A stretch of DNA of 64,000 bases, from assembly GCF_003390325.1 (NCBI RefSeq), contig NZ_QUOK01000010.1, positions 124,001-188,000 of the forward strand, written 5' to 3'. Positions 9,210-17,010 of the stretch are shown here, piece by piece; the first letter of the stretch is position 1, and every line of letters starts with the position of its first letter. This DNA is from Rhodohalobacter sp. SW132 (GTDB taxonomy: Bacteria; Bacteroidota; Rhodothermia; Balneolales; Balneolaceae). Under the pieces are notes generated by a model. It was not told the DNA's origin. It ran no database searches and saw only the letters and a list, made by a program, of their open reading frames with translations. A program made the translations under genes and the position numbers.

Positions 9210-9459
9210 ATTCGGCCAAGCGTGGAATGTTTTAGTTATCATGTAAAAAATACAACCACCTCTTCCCTCAAGATCTGGAATGCACAAACTGGCTCATGAG
9301 CAGATTAGTTTATAAAATTATTTAGCCAAAAATTCATCTATTGAGGACAATTTAGATTTATAGAGACAATAGAATCCGATAAAAAATTGGTAAACAAGCT
9401 ATCTAAGAATGTTTCTAATAGTCGCGTAAAATTACATTTTTCAATTAATTAAAAGAATA
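9210..9459. other. Gene-less AT-rich stretch
   Basis: About 250 bases between the hairpin and the next gene show no ORF, no strong inverted repeat and no repeat shared with other parts of the window. Confidence 0.4.
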
Positions 9460-9885
9460 ATGTCACTTCTCAACACACTTCTCTTTTATTTAATTCTTGC
9501 TGTGATCGGACTTATTATTGCTGATTATTTAGGAAGAAAAAGACAAATTGGGTTTCATAGATCTCTCTTTTTTTCCATAACTCTAACACCGATTTTTGGA
9601 TTGCTAATAACCCTATTTACAAAACAATCTGCTAAGCCAACTCCCAATCCCTCGATTTTAAAAAAAATAATTGGATGGTCAGTGATTATTTTTGGGATAA
9701 GTTCAATCACTAATATTGTACCTCCATATGTATTGGCTTACAATCTTTCGATAAGTGACCACTTAGGAGTTATTCTAATAAGATTTCTGTTGTCGGTAGG
9801 TAGCATTGGTTATGGTACTTTTCTTGTCGCACGATCAAATGGAAAGAGGTATGACCATCCTTCTGAGGGATTTAGTTTTTATTGA
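9460..9885 (+). CDS. Small multi-pass membrane protein, unknown
   Basis: The 141-residue product has about four hydrophobic segments: roughly residues 4-24, 34-52 (after the basic GRKRQIGFHRS), 66-86 and 97-122. The first half (RKRQIGFHRSLFFSITLTPIFGLLI) resembles small Bacteroidota membrane proteins in which this motif separates two helices. I do not recognise a function. It starts at an ATG behind an A-rich leader and stands alone between the beta-barrel gene and the repeat-rich region. A phage-exclusion or envelope role would be speculation. Confidence 0.6.
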   Translation: MSLLNTLLFYLILAVIGLIIADYLGRKRQIGFHRSLFFSITLTPIFGLLITLFTKQSAKPTPNPSILKKIIGWSVIIFGISSITNIVPPYVLAYNLSISDHLGVILIRFLLSVGSIGYGTFLVARSNGKRYDHPSEGFSFY

Positions 9886-10466
9886 TAATAATGAAATTTC
9901 AATAAAAATTACTCTCTTATGAAATAACCAACTTTTTGGAAAGCATATACAGCAGCTGGCAGGTAATTTGTTAAATAAATTCGTTGATAAGAGATCGGAT
10001 TAGAATGATTCTGTTGATGAAACACTGATAGGCCGGGAGATGATATTGCCCAATTGTCAAACGATTTACGATAATGATGTTACGGCGTGTAAGGAAGATC
10101 GTATTGTGAGTGATTCCGCTCTATACAATTCTGAAAATGGCAGTCTGAACGTCAAACATTCTATCAATCAACCGGTGAGAAAATCCGGTTCGTATAAACA
10201 TTTCTACAACAATGATGATAAATGGCCTGTCTTCATTGAACTTTGCTGGCTTACCGGTTCGTTGGCAAAAAAAGCCTGGCAAAAGAAAAGCTGGCGTTTG
10301 TATAACAAACTGCTAAATTATTGGTTTCTGTATGCGGTCAATGCTTTATCAATCAATAGACCAACCTAACTGCAAATCTATATTTCAACATTTCAACAAA
10401 ACAACTGACCAATCAACCAATAGGAATCTATTCTGCCAGATAAATTCTAAAAGATCTTCAAGAATT
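9886..10466. other. Gene-poor stretch with copy of island repeat
   Basis: The only long ORF (10040-10369) has no recognisable protein pattern and its 3' end runs into a repeat, so I do not call it. Bases about 10300-10465 are related to 13500-13695: shared pieces include tttgtataacaaa, atttcaacaaaacaac, gaccaat and agataaatt followed by agatcttca. The copies sit beside different modules. Confidence 0.55.
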
Positions 10467-11408
10467 TTAAACAAGAATGTCACATCTTTTCGCAAGGATC
10501 AGGTGATATAACTCCTTCATGCCATCTGACAAAAATGACTTCTCAATGGTTTGATTGAAGATATCGTGCTTACCCAAAAAGTTTTGATTAATATTTTGAA
10601 TCTGCTTGGGATTCAAACCGATTGACAGGCCGAAATCATGAAATGAATCGGGGTTAAAATTACGTTTCTTGCCCGTAAGCGTGAGTGCCAGCTCTTCCGG
10701 ATCTTTCTCTTTCGGTATAACCAATCGGGTATTTAGGAGGTCATACCCCGGGGCTAATTTCCAGCCAACTGCAGGATCGTTAAACAGCGAGAAGTTCTTT
10801 AGGTGCATATCTCCGTTACCTGTCAGGTATGAAAATAGCACCAGCTCGTAAAATCGGGTGAGATCAAAGAGAGGGTTTGCTGAAAACTGTTTAACGGTTT
10901 TGGCAATCTGCTCATGTGATCCCTTGTATTTGTCTTCCGTCAGCCGGCCGGTAAGCTGACACATATCCTCCATGGCAAACTTATTCCCTTTATCATCACG
11001 GTCAATCCGTTTTGTGATATAGGCCAGCTCTCCTGAGCCAAGATGGATCAATCCATAGGGTACGGTTTCGATTCCGGCAGCTTCAGCCAGCATCATGGTG
11101 CAGTGTTCATTGGCGGGCAGTTCCGGCCATTTGCTTGATGGGGGTTTCAAAATGTATCTGCCCCACAAACCTACAATCGTTAGTTTATCAGCAGAGTCCG
11201 TTTTACGATCTTCTTCCAGCGACAGCTTGGTTTGAACACCGGGTACGGTTACACGCTGATGGACAGATTTTTTCGCCAGTTCGTTTAACTGATCAAGGTT
11301 AACCTCCAAAACGGGTTTCTCTCTGCTGTCAAAAAGTTTCTGCAGGCACTTGGGGTGATACTGCTTTCCATTAGGTACGCGGTTGGCACAGATCAGGCAC
11401 TTACTCAT
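10467..11408 (-). CDS. hipT: HipT-like kinase toxin (module 2)
   Basis: The 313-residue kinase is paralogous to the module 1 HipT but clearly diverged. The N-terminus carries a C4-x2-C7 pair and H18/C21 (CLICANR, YHPKC), a plausible zinc knuckle. The Gly-rich loop is T54-V55-P56 then GVQTKLSL, so the SxS autophosphorylation motif of module 1 is replaced. Catalytic NGDMHLKN (D200) and APGYDLLN (D223) are intact. It overlaps hipS by 4 bases (ATGA) and completes a hipB-hipS-hipT minus-strand operon. The altered loop suggests different autoregulation or a different target; this is inference. Confidence 0.9.
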   Translation of the reverse strand: MSKCLICANRVPNGKQYHPKCLQKLFDSREKPVLEVNLDQLNELAKKSVHQRVTVPGVQTKLSLEEDRKTDSADKLTIVGLWGRYILKPPSSKWPELPANEHCTMMLAEAAGIETVPYGLIHLGSGELAYITKRIDRDDKGNKFAMEDMCQLTGRLTEDKYKGSHEQIAKTVKQFSANPLFDLTRFYELVLFSYLTGNGDMHLKNFSLFNDPAVGWKLAPGYDLLNTRLVIPKEKDPEELALTLTGKKRNFNPDSFHDFGLSIGLNPKQIQNINQNFLGKHDIFNQTIEKSFLSDGMKELYHLILAKRCDILV

Positions 11409-11725
11409 GCTTCCCTCACGCTTACATTGCCAATGGTATCCCGGCAGCTTACAAGCAGGATCCCCATACGGTCTTTAGGGTTTACCTTCCAGGTATCTTC
11501 AACCACATCCAGCAGCCATCCTTCCGGTATCAATCCATCAAAGAATGGAAATAGAACCTGTGACTCATACGGATCTTTTCGGATTGGGAGAGTTAAGCTA
11601 ACCGCGTCGGCATCTTTTTGAGAGAGGTACTCCGATTCATACTGAAAACGATAACCGGTCTCGGTCTCTTCAAGAACTCCGGCTTTTGTTTCATGAACAT
11701 AGATGTCCGCTTTTCTATAGCTCAT
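11405..11725 (-). CDS. hipS: HipS-like HipA N-subdomain-1 protein (module 2)
   Basis: The 106-residue protein again equals the detached N-terminal subdomain of HipA: a strand-rich start (KADIYVHETKAGVLEE), LFPFFDGLIPEGWLLD and an ending DTIGNVSVREA. It overlaps hipB by 11 bases and hipT by 4, tighter coupling than in module 1. By analogy with described HipBST it is the likely inhibitor of the kinase. The PEGWLL motif is the usual GVNR/PEGWL site of HipA N-domains. Confidence 0.85.
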   Translation of the reverse strand: MSYRKADIYVHETKAGVLEETETGYRFQYESEYLSQKDADAVSLTLPIRKDPYESQVLFPFFDGLIPEGWLLDVVEDTWKVNPKDRMGILLVSCRDTIGNVSVREA

Positions 11726-11936
11726 CGCGGTCCTCTATTTTTATGGGTCCCATTTTATGACCAAAAAGGACAAGCACCTGATTCACCTTGTCAAGCCGAA
11801 GGCTCTCTTTTCCCTGTTCCAGGTCCCGGACAAATCGAATACCTACACCTGCCCGTTCGGCAAGCTCCTGCTGGGTGAGGCCCAATTGATCACGCCTGTT
11901 TTTTACAAAGTCGATAAGTTCTGTTGTGTAACTCAT
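11715..11936 (-). CDS. hipB: HipB-like HTH antitoxin/repressor (module 2)
   Basis: This 73-residue xre-type HTH protein has its recognition region at about residues 17-40 (LGLTQQELAERAGVGIRFVRDLEQGKESL), the classic HipB pattern with FVRDLE. It is the first gene of the second hipBST operon. Its start codon is two bases from the first of three operator palindromes at 11939-12036, which fits autorepression. Its recognition helix (GVGIRFVRD) differs from module 1 (GISVNTLYK), consistent with the unrelated operator sequences of the two operons, so cross-regulation looks unlikely. Confidence 0.9.
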   Translation of the reverse strand: MSYTTELIDFVKNRRDQLGLTQQELAERAGVGIRFVRDLEQGKESLRLDKVNQVLVLFGHKMGPIKIEDRDEL

Positions 11937-11938
11937 AG

Positions 11939-12036
11939 TATACCTGATCGGGTATGATATTGCTTTATTTAAAGTAATTATACCTTATCGGGTATAAAAA
12001 AGCAATAGGAAGAGTAATTATACCTTATCGGGTATA
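11939..12036. promoter_or_regulatory. Triple palindromic operator of HipBST module 2
   Basis: Three 18-bp sites with the core tatacc..atcgggtata lie at 11939-11956 (one arm altered, tacctgatcgggta core), 11979-11996 and 12019-12036. The last two are identical and also share gtaat just upstream. Starts are exactly 40 bp apart, close to four helical turns. Binding by the HTH protein of module 2 is inferred. Confidence 0.8.
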
Positions 12037-12180
12037 GGTAGAAATATTATAGAACTAATGAATCGAAGTGGGGGGTGTGAGATTTTTTTGGATTGACAAT
12101 AGCTCTCATCACCAATTTATGGCTTAGAAGGATCCAAGCTTTTTTCGAAAGAAAATCTGCTGATATGATTTTAGTGGAGC

Positions 12181-12235
12181 TAAAAAAAGCAAATTGGTAG
12201 TCTATCGGTTCGATGGGAAAATGTATGACAAACGA
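12181..12235 (+). pseudogene. Possible remnant of metallophosphoesterase 3' end (copy A)
   Basis: The stretch attggtagtctatcggttcg with its flanks resembles the reference gene at about 13310-13333 (gttggtcgcgtatcggtttg) but is short and diverged. It is the weakest of four such remnants. Confidence 0.35.
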
Positions 12236-12305
12236 AAACGGCTGTTTGTATAATGTTTACATGGAAAATGGTTTCTACATGCACGACCAGTGTTGTTTCT
12301 ACAGG

Positions 12306-12365
12306 TATAAACCAATGAACCAATGAACCAATAAACCAATAAACCAATATTCAAATAAACCAATA
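12306..12365. repeat. AACCAATA tandem microrepeat
   Basis: About six imperfect 8-bp units of aaccaat(a/g) occur here. The same motif recurs at 13612-13655 and in short form at 10408-10424, each time between modules. The rest of 12037-12393 has no supported gene. Confidence 0.7.
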
Positions 12366-12450
12366 AGCCGATCATAAATATAAACGAGGAAGATTGTTAT
12401 ACTATAAGATGTTAACTGAACAATTAAACTTCACAAGAGTCAAACATTCA

Positions 12451-13374
12451 ATGGAAACCAGCGGCATCGATTTCATCGGGGATATACACGGATATGCGGA
12501 CGAACTGGAGCATTTATTAGACAAAATGGGTTATTCCCGGAAGGGAACTACCTGGAAGCACCCGAATCGTATAGCGTTTTTTGTCGGGGACTTTATTGAT
12601 CGCGGACCTAAAATCGTTGAAACGTTAAACATTGTTCGCCACATGGTGGATAGTGGCACTGCCAAAGCGGTGATGGGGAACCATGAGTACAACGCGATCT
12701 GCTTCAACCGCATGAACGAGGAGGGAGGGTATTTGAGAGAACACTCGGAGAAGAATAAAGACCAGCATGCTGAAACGGTTAAACAGTTTCGTGGAAATGA
12801 GAAGGAGTATGATGAAGCGATCCGTTGGTTTGAGACCCTACCGCTCTATTTTGAATCGGATGATTTCCGGGTCGTTCATGCAACCTGGGATCACAAGAAA
12901 GTCAAACATTTAGAAAATCTGACAAAAAATGGGGTTTTGGGAGACGATCTCATTCAGCAATCTGCCCAAAAAGGGAGTGAATTGTTTGACTCTGTAGATA
13001 CAGTACTGAAAGGGAAGGAGCTGGTGCTGCCAAGGGGTTATACGTTTAAAGATAAAGGTGGCCATGAACGGAAGGCGATCCGGATGAAATGGTGGGAAAG
13101 TCCGGAAGGTCATACGTATGACTCCATAGCGGTTGGAAACATCGATGGTTTGCCCGATCTGTCTATCCAGAATGATGAATCTTTAAACGGTTCGGTGTAT
13201 AGTAGGGATGAACGCCCTGTCTTCTTCGGTCACTACTGGCTTAGAGGTAATCCGAGCCTGTACCGAGAGAACATCTGCTGTCTGGACTATAGCGTAGCCA
13301 AAGGAGGGAAGTTGGTCGCGTATCGGTTTGACGGTGAAGAACGGTTAATGGATGAGAAGTTGGTGTATGTGTAG
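12451..13374 (+). CDS. Metallophosphoesterase (calcineurin-like, PrpE/ApaH-type)
   Basis: The protein has the full calcineurin-like phosphoesterase motif series: GDIHG, GDFIDRGP, GNHEYNA, VVHATWDH and a closing GHYWLRG. These bind two metals and fit the bacterial protein-phosphatase/diadenosine-tetraphosphatase branch. I start it at the ATG at 12451 (METSGIDFIGDIHG, 307 residues), because family members begin just before the GDIHG strand; an ATG at 12409 and a TTG at 12394 behind GAGGA are in frame and possible. Substrate is unknown. The last 150 bases of this gene recur as remnants at about 13690, 15170 and 16855, so the locus may be a hotspot or the survivor of a tandem array. It is not obviously part of a toxin pair. 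Confidence 0.88.
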   Translation: METSGIDFIGDIHGYADELEHLLDKMGYSRKGTTWKHPNRIAFFVGDFIDRGPKIVETLNIVRHMVDSGTAKAVMGNHEYNAICFNRMNEEGGYLREHSEKNKDQHAETVKQFRGNEKEYDEAIRWFETLPLYFESDDFRVVHATWDHKKVKHLENLTKNGVLGDDLIQQSAQKGSELFDSVDTVLKGKELVLPRGYTFKDKGGHERKAIRMKWWESPEGHTYDSIAVGNIDGLPDLSIQNDESLNGSVYSRDERPVFFGHYWLRGNPSLYRENICCLDYSVAKGGKLVAYRFDGEERLMDEKLVYV

Positions 13375-13690
13375 AATATTAAAACAGGTAATGAAGGGGC
13401 GGGGTGGTAACAGATCTATACAATTGCGAAAATGTATGACAATTGAAATGTTGCTGTTTGTATGACGTTCTGCTAAAAAAAAGTTTTGAAACGTAGGTCT
13501 TTGTATAACAAATCGGCTAAAATATGTGTTTATGCATAGGGTTAACGCTTTTTCAACCAGTAGACCATCCAAACTACAAATCTACATTCCTACATTTCAA
13601 CAAAACAACAGACCAATAAACCACTAAACCAATATTTCAATAAACCAATAAACCAATAGATTCCATCTGGCAAGATAAATTTTGTAAGAT
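13375..13690. repeat. Inter-module repeat with AACCAATA microrepeat
   Basis: No gene is supported here. Bases 13430-13460 (aaaatgtatgacaa, tgctgtttgtat) match 12223-12250, and 13500-13690 match 10300-10465 at roughly 70-75% by eye. Imperfect aaccaata units run at 13612-13655. Confidence 0.6.
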
Positions 13691-13694
13691 CTTC

Positions 13695-13760
13695 AGGAGG
13701 GACGCTGGTCGCAAACCGGTTTGAAAAGGAAGGAAAGGTTAACGGATGGGAAGTTGAGAG
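13695..13760 (+). pseudogene. Metallophosphoesterase 3'-end remnant (copy C)
   Basis: aggagggacgctggtcgcaa and the following bases through ggatgggaagttga align without long gaps to 13302-13360 of the intact gene at roughly 75% identity. It has no start and is decayed. It lies between the intact gene and the first Fic gene. Confidence 0.6.
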
Positions 13761-13802
13761 AAGGAATCACTGAATGATGTAACTGAATCAGTTTTCTTTT
13801 TT

Positions 13803-13921
13803 CCGGATTATTAACCGGCAAATGAACCGGCGAAAAACAATGAATTTGTTTAGGTGGAATAACTTATATCTATATGCATATTTTAACTTTAAGGGATTAA
13901 AATAACCGGATAATAAACCGG
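13803..13921. promoter_or_regulatory. Candidate operators upstream of Fic gene 1
   Basis: Two near-identical inverted repeats, ccggattattaaccgg at 13803-13818 and ccggataataaaccgg at 13906-13921, are each followed by caaat. The second lies 25 bases before the Fic start. An extra half site aaccggc follows the first. Their position suggests autoregulation of the Fic gene. Confidence 0.65.
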
Positions 13922-13946
13922 CAAATATTTCTTAAAATAATTGAAT

Positions 13947-15152
13947 ATGTTTGATCATCCACGCCAAATGGAGCCAATGTTTCCCAGAGAATCCTCAGAT
14001 TTGGTAAATCTGGCGATGGAGGTGTATCGCAAATCCGCTTCGCTGGATAATCTCCTGCCTCCGGTAACACGAAAAGAAGTTACACGGCTGCTCCGGCATA
14101 TTAACAGTTATTATTCTAACAGAATTGAGGGAGAGCATCCTACACCGGCAGATATTGAGCGGGCGGTCAAGAAAGAGTATAGCCGTGATGAGAAAAAGAA
14201 ACGTTTACAAATGCTTAGTGTGGCTCACATTGAAGTACAAAACCTGATTGATGAATGGTTTAGTGAAAATCCCAACCTGAACGTCTGCTCAAAAGATTTT
14301 ATATGCAGTATTCACAGAGAGTTTTACGAGCGGGTTCCTGAAATATTTTTAAATATTCATGATCCGGTTTCAGGTGATACGATAAAAATGATACCAGGAG
14401 AAGTCCGTGACCGGGAGGTAAAAATTGGTGATCATATTCCTCCGAAAGCCGAAAATCTTGAACTGTTTCTCAATCGATTTGAGAATGCGTATTCACCCGG
14501 AAACCTTCTTGGCCATAAAAAACTGATTGCAGCTGCAGCAAGTCATCATCGAATCGCATGGATTCATCCTTTTATGGATGGAAATGGAAGGGTTTCTCGG
14601 CTGTTTAGCTATGCATACATGAAGAGTGTGAAACTTGAATCTTTGGGGTTGTGGACAATTTCAAGAGGTCTTGCCCGCAGGGCGGATGAGTACAGGCAAT
14701 TTCTTGCAGTAGCAGATGCCGAACGAAAGGGGGATTATGATGGCCGTGGTAATTTGTCTGAAAGCGGATTGGGACGATTTTGTGAATTTTTCTATACGGT
14801 TGCAGACGACCAGGTATCATTCATGAGAGAGCTGTTGCAGCTTGATAAGCTCCGTGAACGTATAATAGGTTATGTGAATTTGAGGTCAGAAAATATGATT
14901 CCCGGCGAAAGGCCATTGCGGGAGGAAGCGAAATATATACTGGCTGAAATAGTGATGAGAGGTGAAATTAAGCGTGGAGAAGTAAAAAGGATATCAGGGC
15001 TCGGGGAACGTACTGCCAGAGATTTAACCAGCCAGCTTGAAAGTGATGAGCTGATAATATCCGATAGCCATCGTGCTCCCTTACGCTTTCATATACCATC
15101 TAAAGTGGTAGGATACTACTTTCCTTCACTTTACCCTGAGGGTTCTATTTAA
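13947..15152 (+). CDS. Fic family protein (1), probable AMP transferase
   Basis: The roughly 400-residue protein carries the Fic core motif HPFMDGNGRVSRL at about residue 207, with catalytic His and the GNGR phosphate loop intact. Near residue 60 is SNRIEGE, the inhibitory-helix motif (S/T)xxxE(G/N) that blocks the ATP site in class II Fic proteins, so it should be self-inhibited. The C-terminal ~90 residues (EIKRGEVKRISGLGERTARDLTSQL) form a winged helix-turn-helix, which may bind the paired palindromes just upstream. A TTG at 13941 is also in frame; I prefer the ATG. It lies between metallophosphoesterase remnants C and D. The target protein is unknown. Confidence 0.9.
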   Translation: MFDHPRQMEPMFPRESSDLVNLAMEVYRKSASLDNLLPPVTRKEVTRLLRHINSYYSNRIEGEHPTPADIERAVKKEYSRDEKKKRLQMLSVAHIEVQNLIDEWFSENPNLNVCSKDFICSIHREFYERVPEIFLNIHDPVSGDTIKMIPGEVRDREVKIGDHIPPKAENLELFLNRFENAYSPGNLLGHKKLIAAAASHHRIAWIHPFMDGNGRVSRLFSYAYMKSVKLESLGLWTISRGLARRADEYRQFLAVADAERKGDYDGRGNLSESGLGRFCEFFYTVADDQVSFMRELLQLDKLRERIIGYVNLRSENMIPGERPLREEAKYILAEIVMRGEIKRGEVKRISGLGERTARDLTSQLESDELIISDSHRAPLRFHIPSKVVGYYFPSLYPEGSI

Positions 15153-15169
15153 GACTTATGCTAAACCCA

Positions 15170-15256
15170 CTCGGTTTAAAAAAGGGAAAGGTGGTTCGTA
15201 TCGGTTTGATTGGGTGGGAAGAGAGGTTATTGGATGAGAAGTTGGTGTATGTGTAG
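15170..15256 (+). pseudogene. Metallophosphoesterase 3'-end remnant (copy D)
   Basis: Bases 15225-15256 match the last 32 bases of the intact gene (13343-13374), stop codon included, at 31 of 32 positions. The preceding 50 bases are recognisable (tatcggtttga) but carry a 4-base length difference that breaks the frame. It ends one base before the AbiEii stop codon. Confidence 0.85.
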
Positions 15257-15257
15257 A

Positions 15258-16187
15258 TTAGCTAGATGAAGATTGCCACTGACCTTCGGTATTCCATTTC
15301 CTGTTAAACAGTTGTTGATTTAATGCAGCCTGGCTCACCGGCCATAAGAAAATTTGAATTTGTTTGATCGTATCATTTAAACCTGAAGTCGTGCTCGATT
15401 CTGGTAATTTTGAAACAAAAGCATTCCACTGATTTACCTTATCTTCATTTAATGAAAATTCAGTTGTTAATGCAGTAGGGTACTCATCAGGCAGTTCTGT
15501 TTTTCTACGATGAAAAGTTTGCTGAATAGCCTGCTTTAGTGCCTCACCGTCAAAAGAACGGTTCTTGCTTAAAAACCAAATATCATAAAAATCTTTCATC
15601 CTGCTATTTGCCAAATCCAGATCTACCATAGCCTGAAATTTTTCAGCAATTGCACTTTCCAATGTGTAGGCTTTTAGCTTCGGTTTTTCCTCATCATCAA
15701 GTATTGCGGGATATTCAATCCAATACGGGCCGGGACTGACTACGTCACCGAAGCCCATATCTATTTGTATAGATACTATTGCATTGCCAAGCGATCCTTT
15801 AATTTTAAATCGGACTCCATTGTATGCTTGATTCTCTCGAATTTCTTGCTCTGTTATTGATCGTGGATCAAATTTCAAGCCATCATCTTTAACAGAAATT
15901 TTACAGCAATCAGCAAGCATTTGTTTAATTTCTATTACATCTGAGTTATCAGGACCTAAAAAATCCATGTCTTTTGTAGGTCGAATTTCTGATATACCAG
16001 TTGCTCTTAACAGGAGGGCACCCTTTAATATAAATTCTTCAGCATAGGGAGATAGACTTATCCTGTGAAGAAATTTCTCCATAGCATAGTACTGAAACAG
16101 TTCATTAAAGGGCCTTTCTGTCTGTTTTGCTTTGTTCAGAAGTCGTTGATGAACGGATACGGAAACTTGGTCGGTTGTTTTATTCAC
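15258..16187 (-). CDS. AbiEii-type nucleotidyltransferase toxin
   Basis: The 309-residue protein belongs to the AbiEii/AbiGii nucleotidyltransferase toxins. The signature LKGALLLRATG at about 54-64 is followed by the catalytic D73-x-D75 in TKDMDFLG. Downstream KLKAYTLESAIAEKFQAMVDL and NSRMKDFYDIWFL are strongly conserved in the family. It overlaps the upstream AbiEi-type antitoxin gene by 8 bases in a single minus-strand operon. In described AbiE systems this toxin arrests growth and gives phage abortive infection, with a tRNA or nucleotide substrate; here this is inferred. Its stop codon abuts metallophosphoesterase remnant D. It is full length and looks intact. Confidence 0.93.
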   Translation of the reverse strand: MNKTTDQVSVSVHQRLLNKAKQTERPFNELFQYYAMEKFLHRISLSPYAEEFILKGALLLRATGISEIRPTKDMDFLGPDNSDVIEIKQMLADCCKISVKDDGLKFDPRSITEQEIRENQAYNGVRFKIKGSLGNAIVSIQIDMGFGDVVSPGPYWIEYPAILDDEEKPKLKAYTLESAIAEKFQAMVDLDLANSRMKDFYDIWFLSKNRSFDGEALKQAIQQTFHRRKTELPDEYPTALTTEFSLNEDKVNQWNAFVSKLPESSTTSGLNDTIKQIQIFLWPVSQAALNQQLFNRKWNTEGQWQSSSS

Positions 16188-16797
16188 TCGCTATGGTTTC
16201 AATATATGGTTTAATGATGGTTTTAACCCTGCAAATATCTGCATAATATAGAATGTCTTTGATAGAGGTTTTTTTGCTTTGAATGGCATTCTGGAGAGCC
16301 TCAATTGCGACATCCTTGCCAATTTTATTCCTGAATTTAAAACAATCTGCAATGGTTTTTGCAGGATTATAAATCTGAACAGTCAGTCCATCTATCGTAT
16401 GTTCATCTATACCTTCGGTCAGACTTTTCCCGGAAAATCGATAAATGCGAAGGGGTGGGTAGTCCAATTTCGGATTTCTTTGTGTTCGTTCCAGTGCTAC
16501 ATGTACATGGTGAGGAATCTGTGTTGTAAGCTCATGAAAGTCCAGTGCAGATATCAGACATATTTTAGCTGATGGAATTCTGCCAACCACTATGGCCAGA
16601 TCCGGATTATTTAGCGGTTCACTCGTTTCAAGTTTATATACTCCACGGTCCAGTTGTTGAACGATTCCCTCATCACGCATTTTATATAGGGTTCTCCGAT
16701 GAAGTCCTGCTTTCAGGGCATCGGATGTGCGCATAATGCCACCATTCTTTATGAAGATATCGATAGCATGGTTAATTTTTTCTTCGGATACGTACAT
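16180..16797 (-). CDS. AbiEi-type antitoxin/transcriptional repressor
   Basis: The 205-residue protein has the two-part layout of AbiEi antitoxins. An N-terminal winged HTH at about 15-60 (IMRTSDALKAGLHRRTLYKMRDEGIVQQLDRGVYKL) is followed by a C-terminal domain with VVGRIPSAKICLISALDFHEL and YNPAKTIADCFKFRNKIG, which blocks the toxin in relatives. It is the first gene of the operon. AbiEi proteins repress their own promoter by binding inverted repeats, and one is found at 16810-16841, 13 bases upstream of the start codon. Length and motifs are normal. Confidence 0.93.
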   Translation of the reverse strand: MYVSEEKINHAIDIFIKNGGIMRTSDALKAGLHRRTLYKMRDEGIVQQLDRGVYKLETSEPLNNPDLAIVVGRIPSAKICLISALDFHELTTQIPHHVHVALERTQRNPKLDYPPLRIYRFSGKSLTEGIDEHTIDGLTVQIYNPAKTIADCFKFRNKIGKDVAIEALQNAIQSKKTSIKDILYYADICRVKTIIKPYIETIASE

Positions 16798-16809
16798 GAC
16801 ATGGTAAGT

Positions 16810-16841
16810 TATGCATACATTTATAAATTAGTGTATGCATT
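16810..16841. promoter_or_regulatory. Inverted-repeat operator of the AbiE pair
   Basis: tatgcataca (16810-16819) and tgtatgcatt (16832-16841) form an inverted repeat with 9 of 10 positions matched around a 12-base AT spacer, directly before the antitoxin start on the minus strand. This fits known AbiEi autoregulation. Confidence 0.75.
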
Positions 16842-16854
16842 TATGTCCATATAG

Positions 16855-17010
16855 TCAAGAGATGAACACCCAGTCTTTTTCTGCCACTATTGGCTCAGGG
16901 GTAATCCGAGCCTGTTCCGAGAGAACATCTGCTGCCTGGACGACAGCGTGGCAAAAGGAGGGAAGTTGGTCGGGTATCGGTATGACGGTGAGGAGTGGGT
17001 AAGAAAGTAA
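16855..17010 (+). pseudogene. Metallophosphoesterase 3'-end remnant (copy E)
   Basis: This open stretch encodes the last 51 residues of a metallophosphoesterase, from SRDE through the GHYWLRG-like CHYWLRG to a stop. Over the first 47 residues 41 are identical to the intact protein; the last four residues differ and the stop comes earlier. It is therefore a separate, diverged copy rather than a recent duplicate. It has no start region; the AbiE operator lies immediately upstream. Its stop codon falls within the first site of the Fic operator array. Confidence 0.85.

Noticed and set aside
10040..10369. 109-codon ORF between membrane-protein gene and HipBST module 2
   Set aside because: No recognisable protein pattern, and its 3' part lies in the dispersed inter-module repeat that is non-coding elsewhere.
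12394..12450. TTG or upstream ATG start for the metallophosphoesterase
   Set aside because: Both are in frame, but the family begins just before GDIHG; the later ATG gives the usual N-terminus. Kept as an alternative.
10300..17010. Integron cassette array with attC sites
   Set aside because: Cassette-like toxin genes and ataacaa motifs suggested it, but no paired attC core sites with the expected symmetry and no integron integrase are visible.
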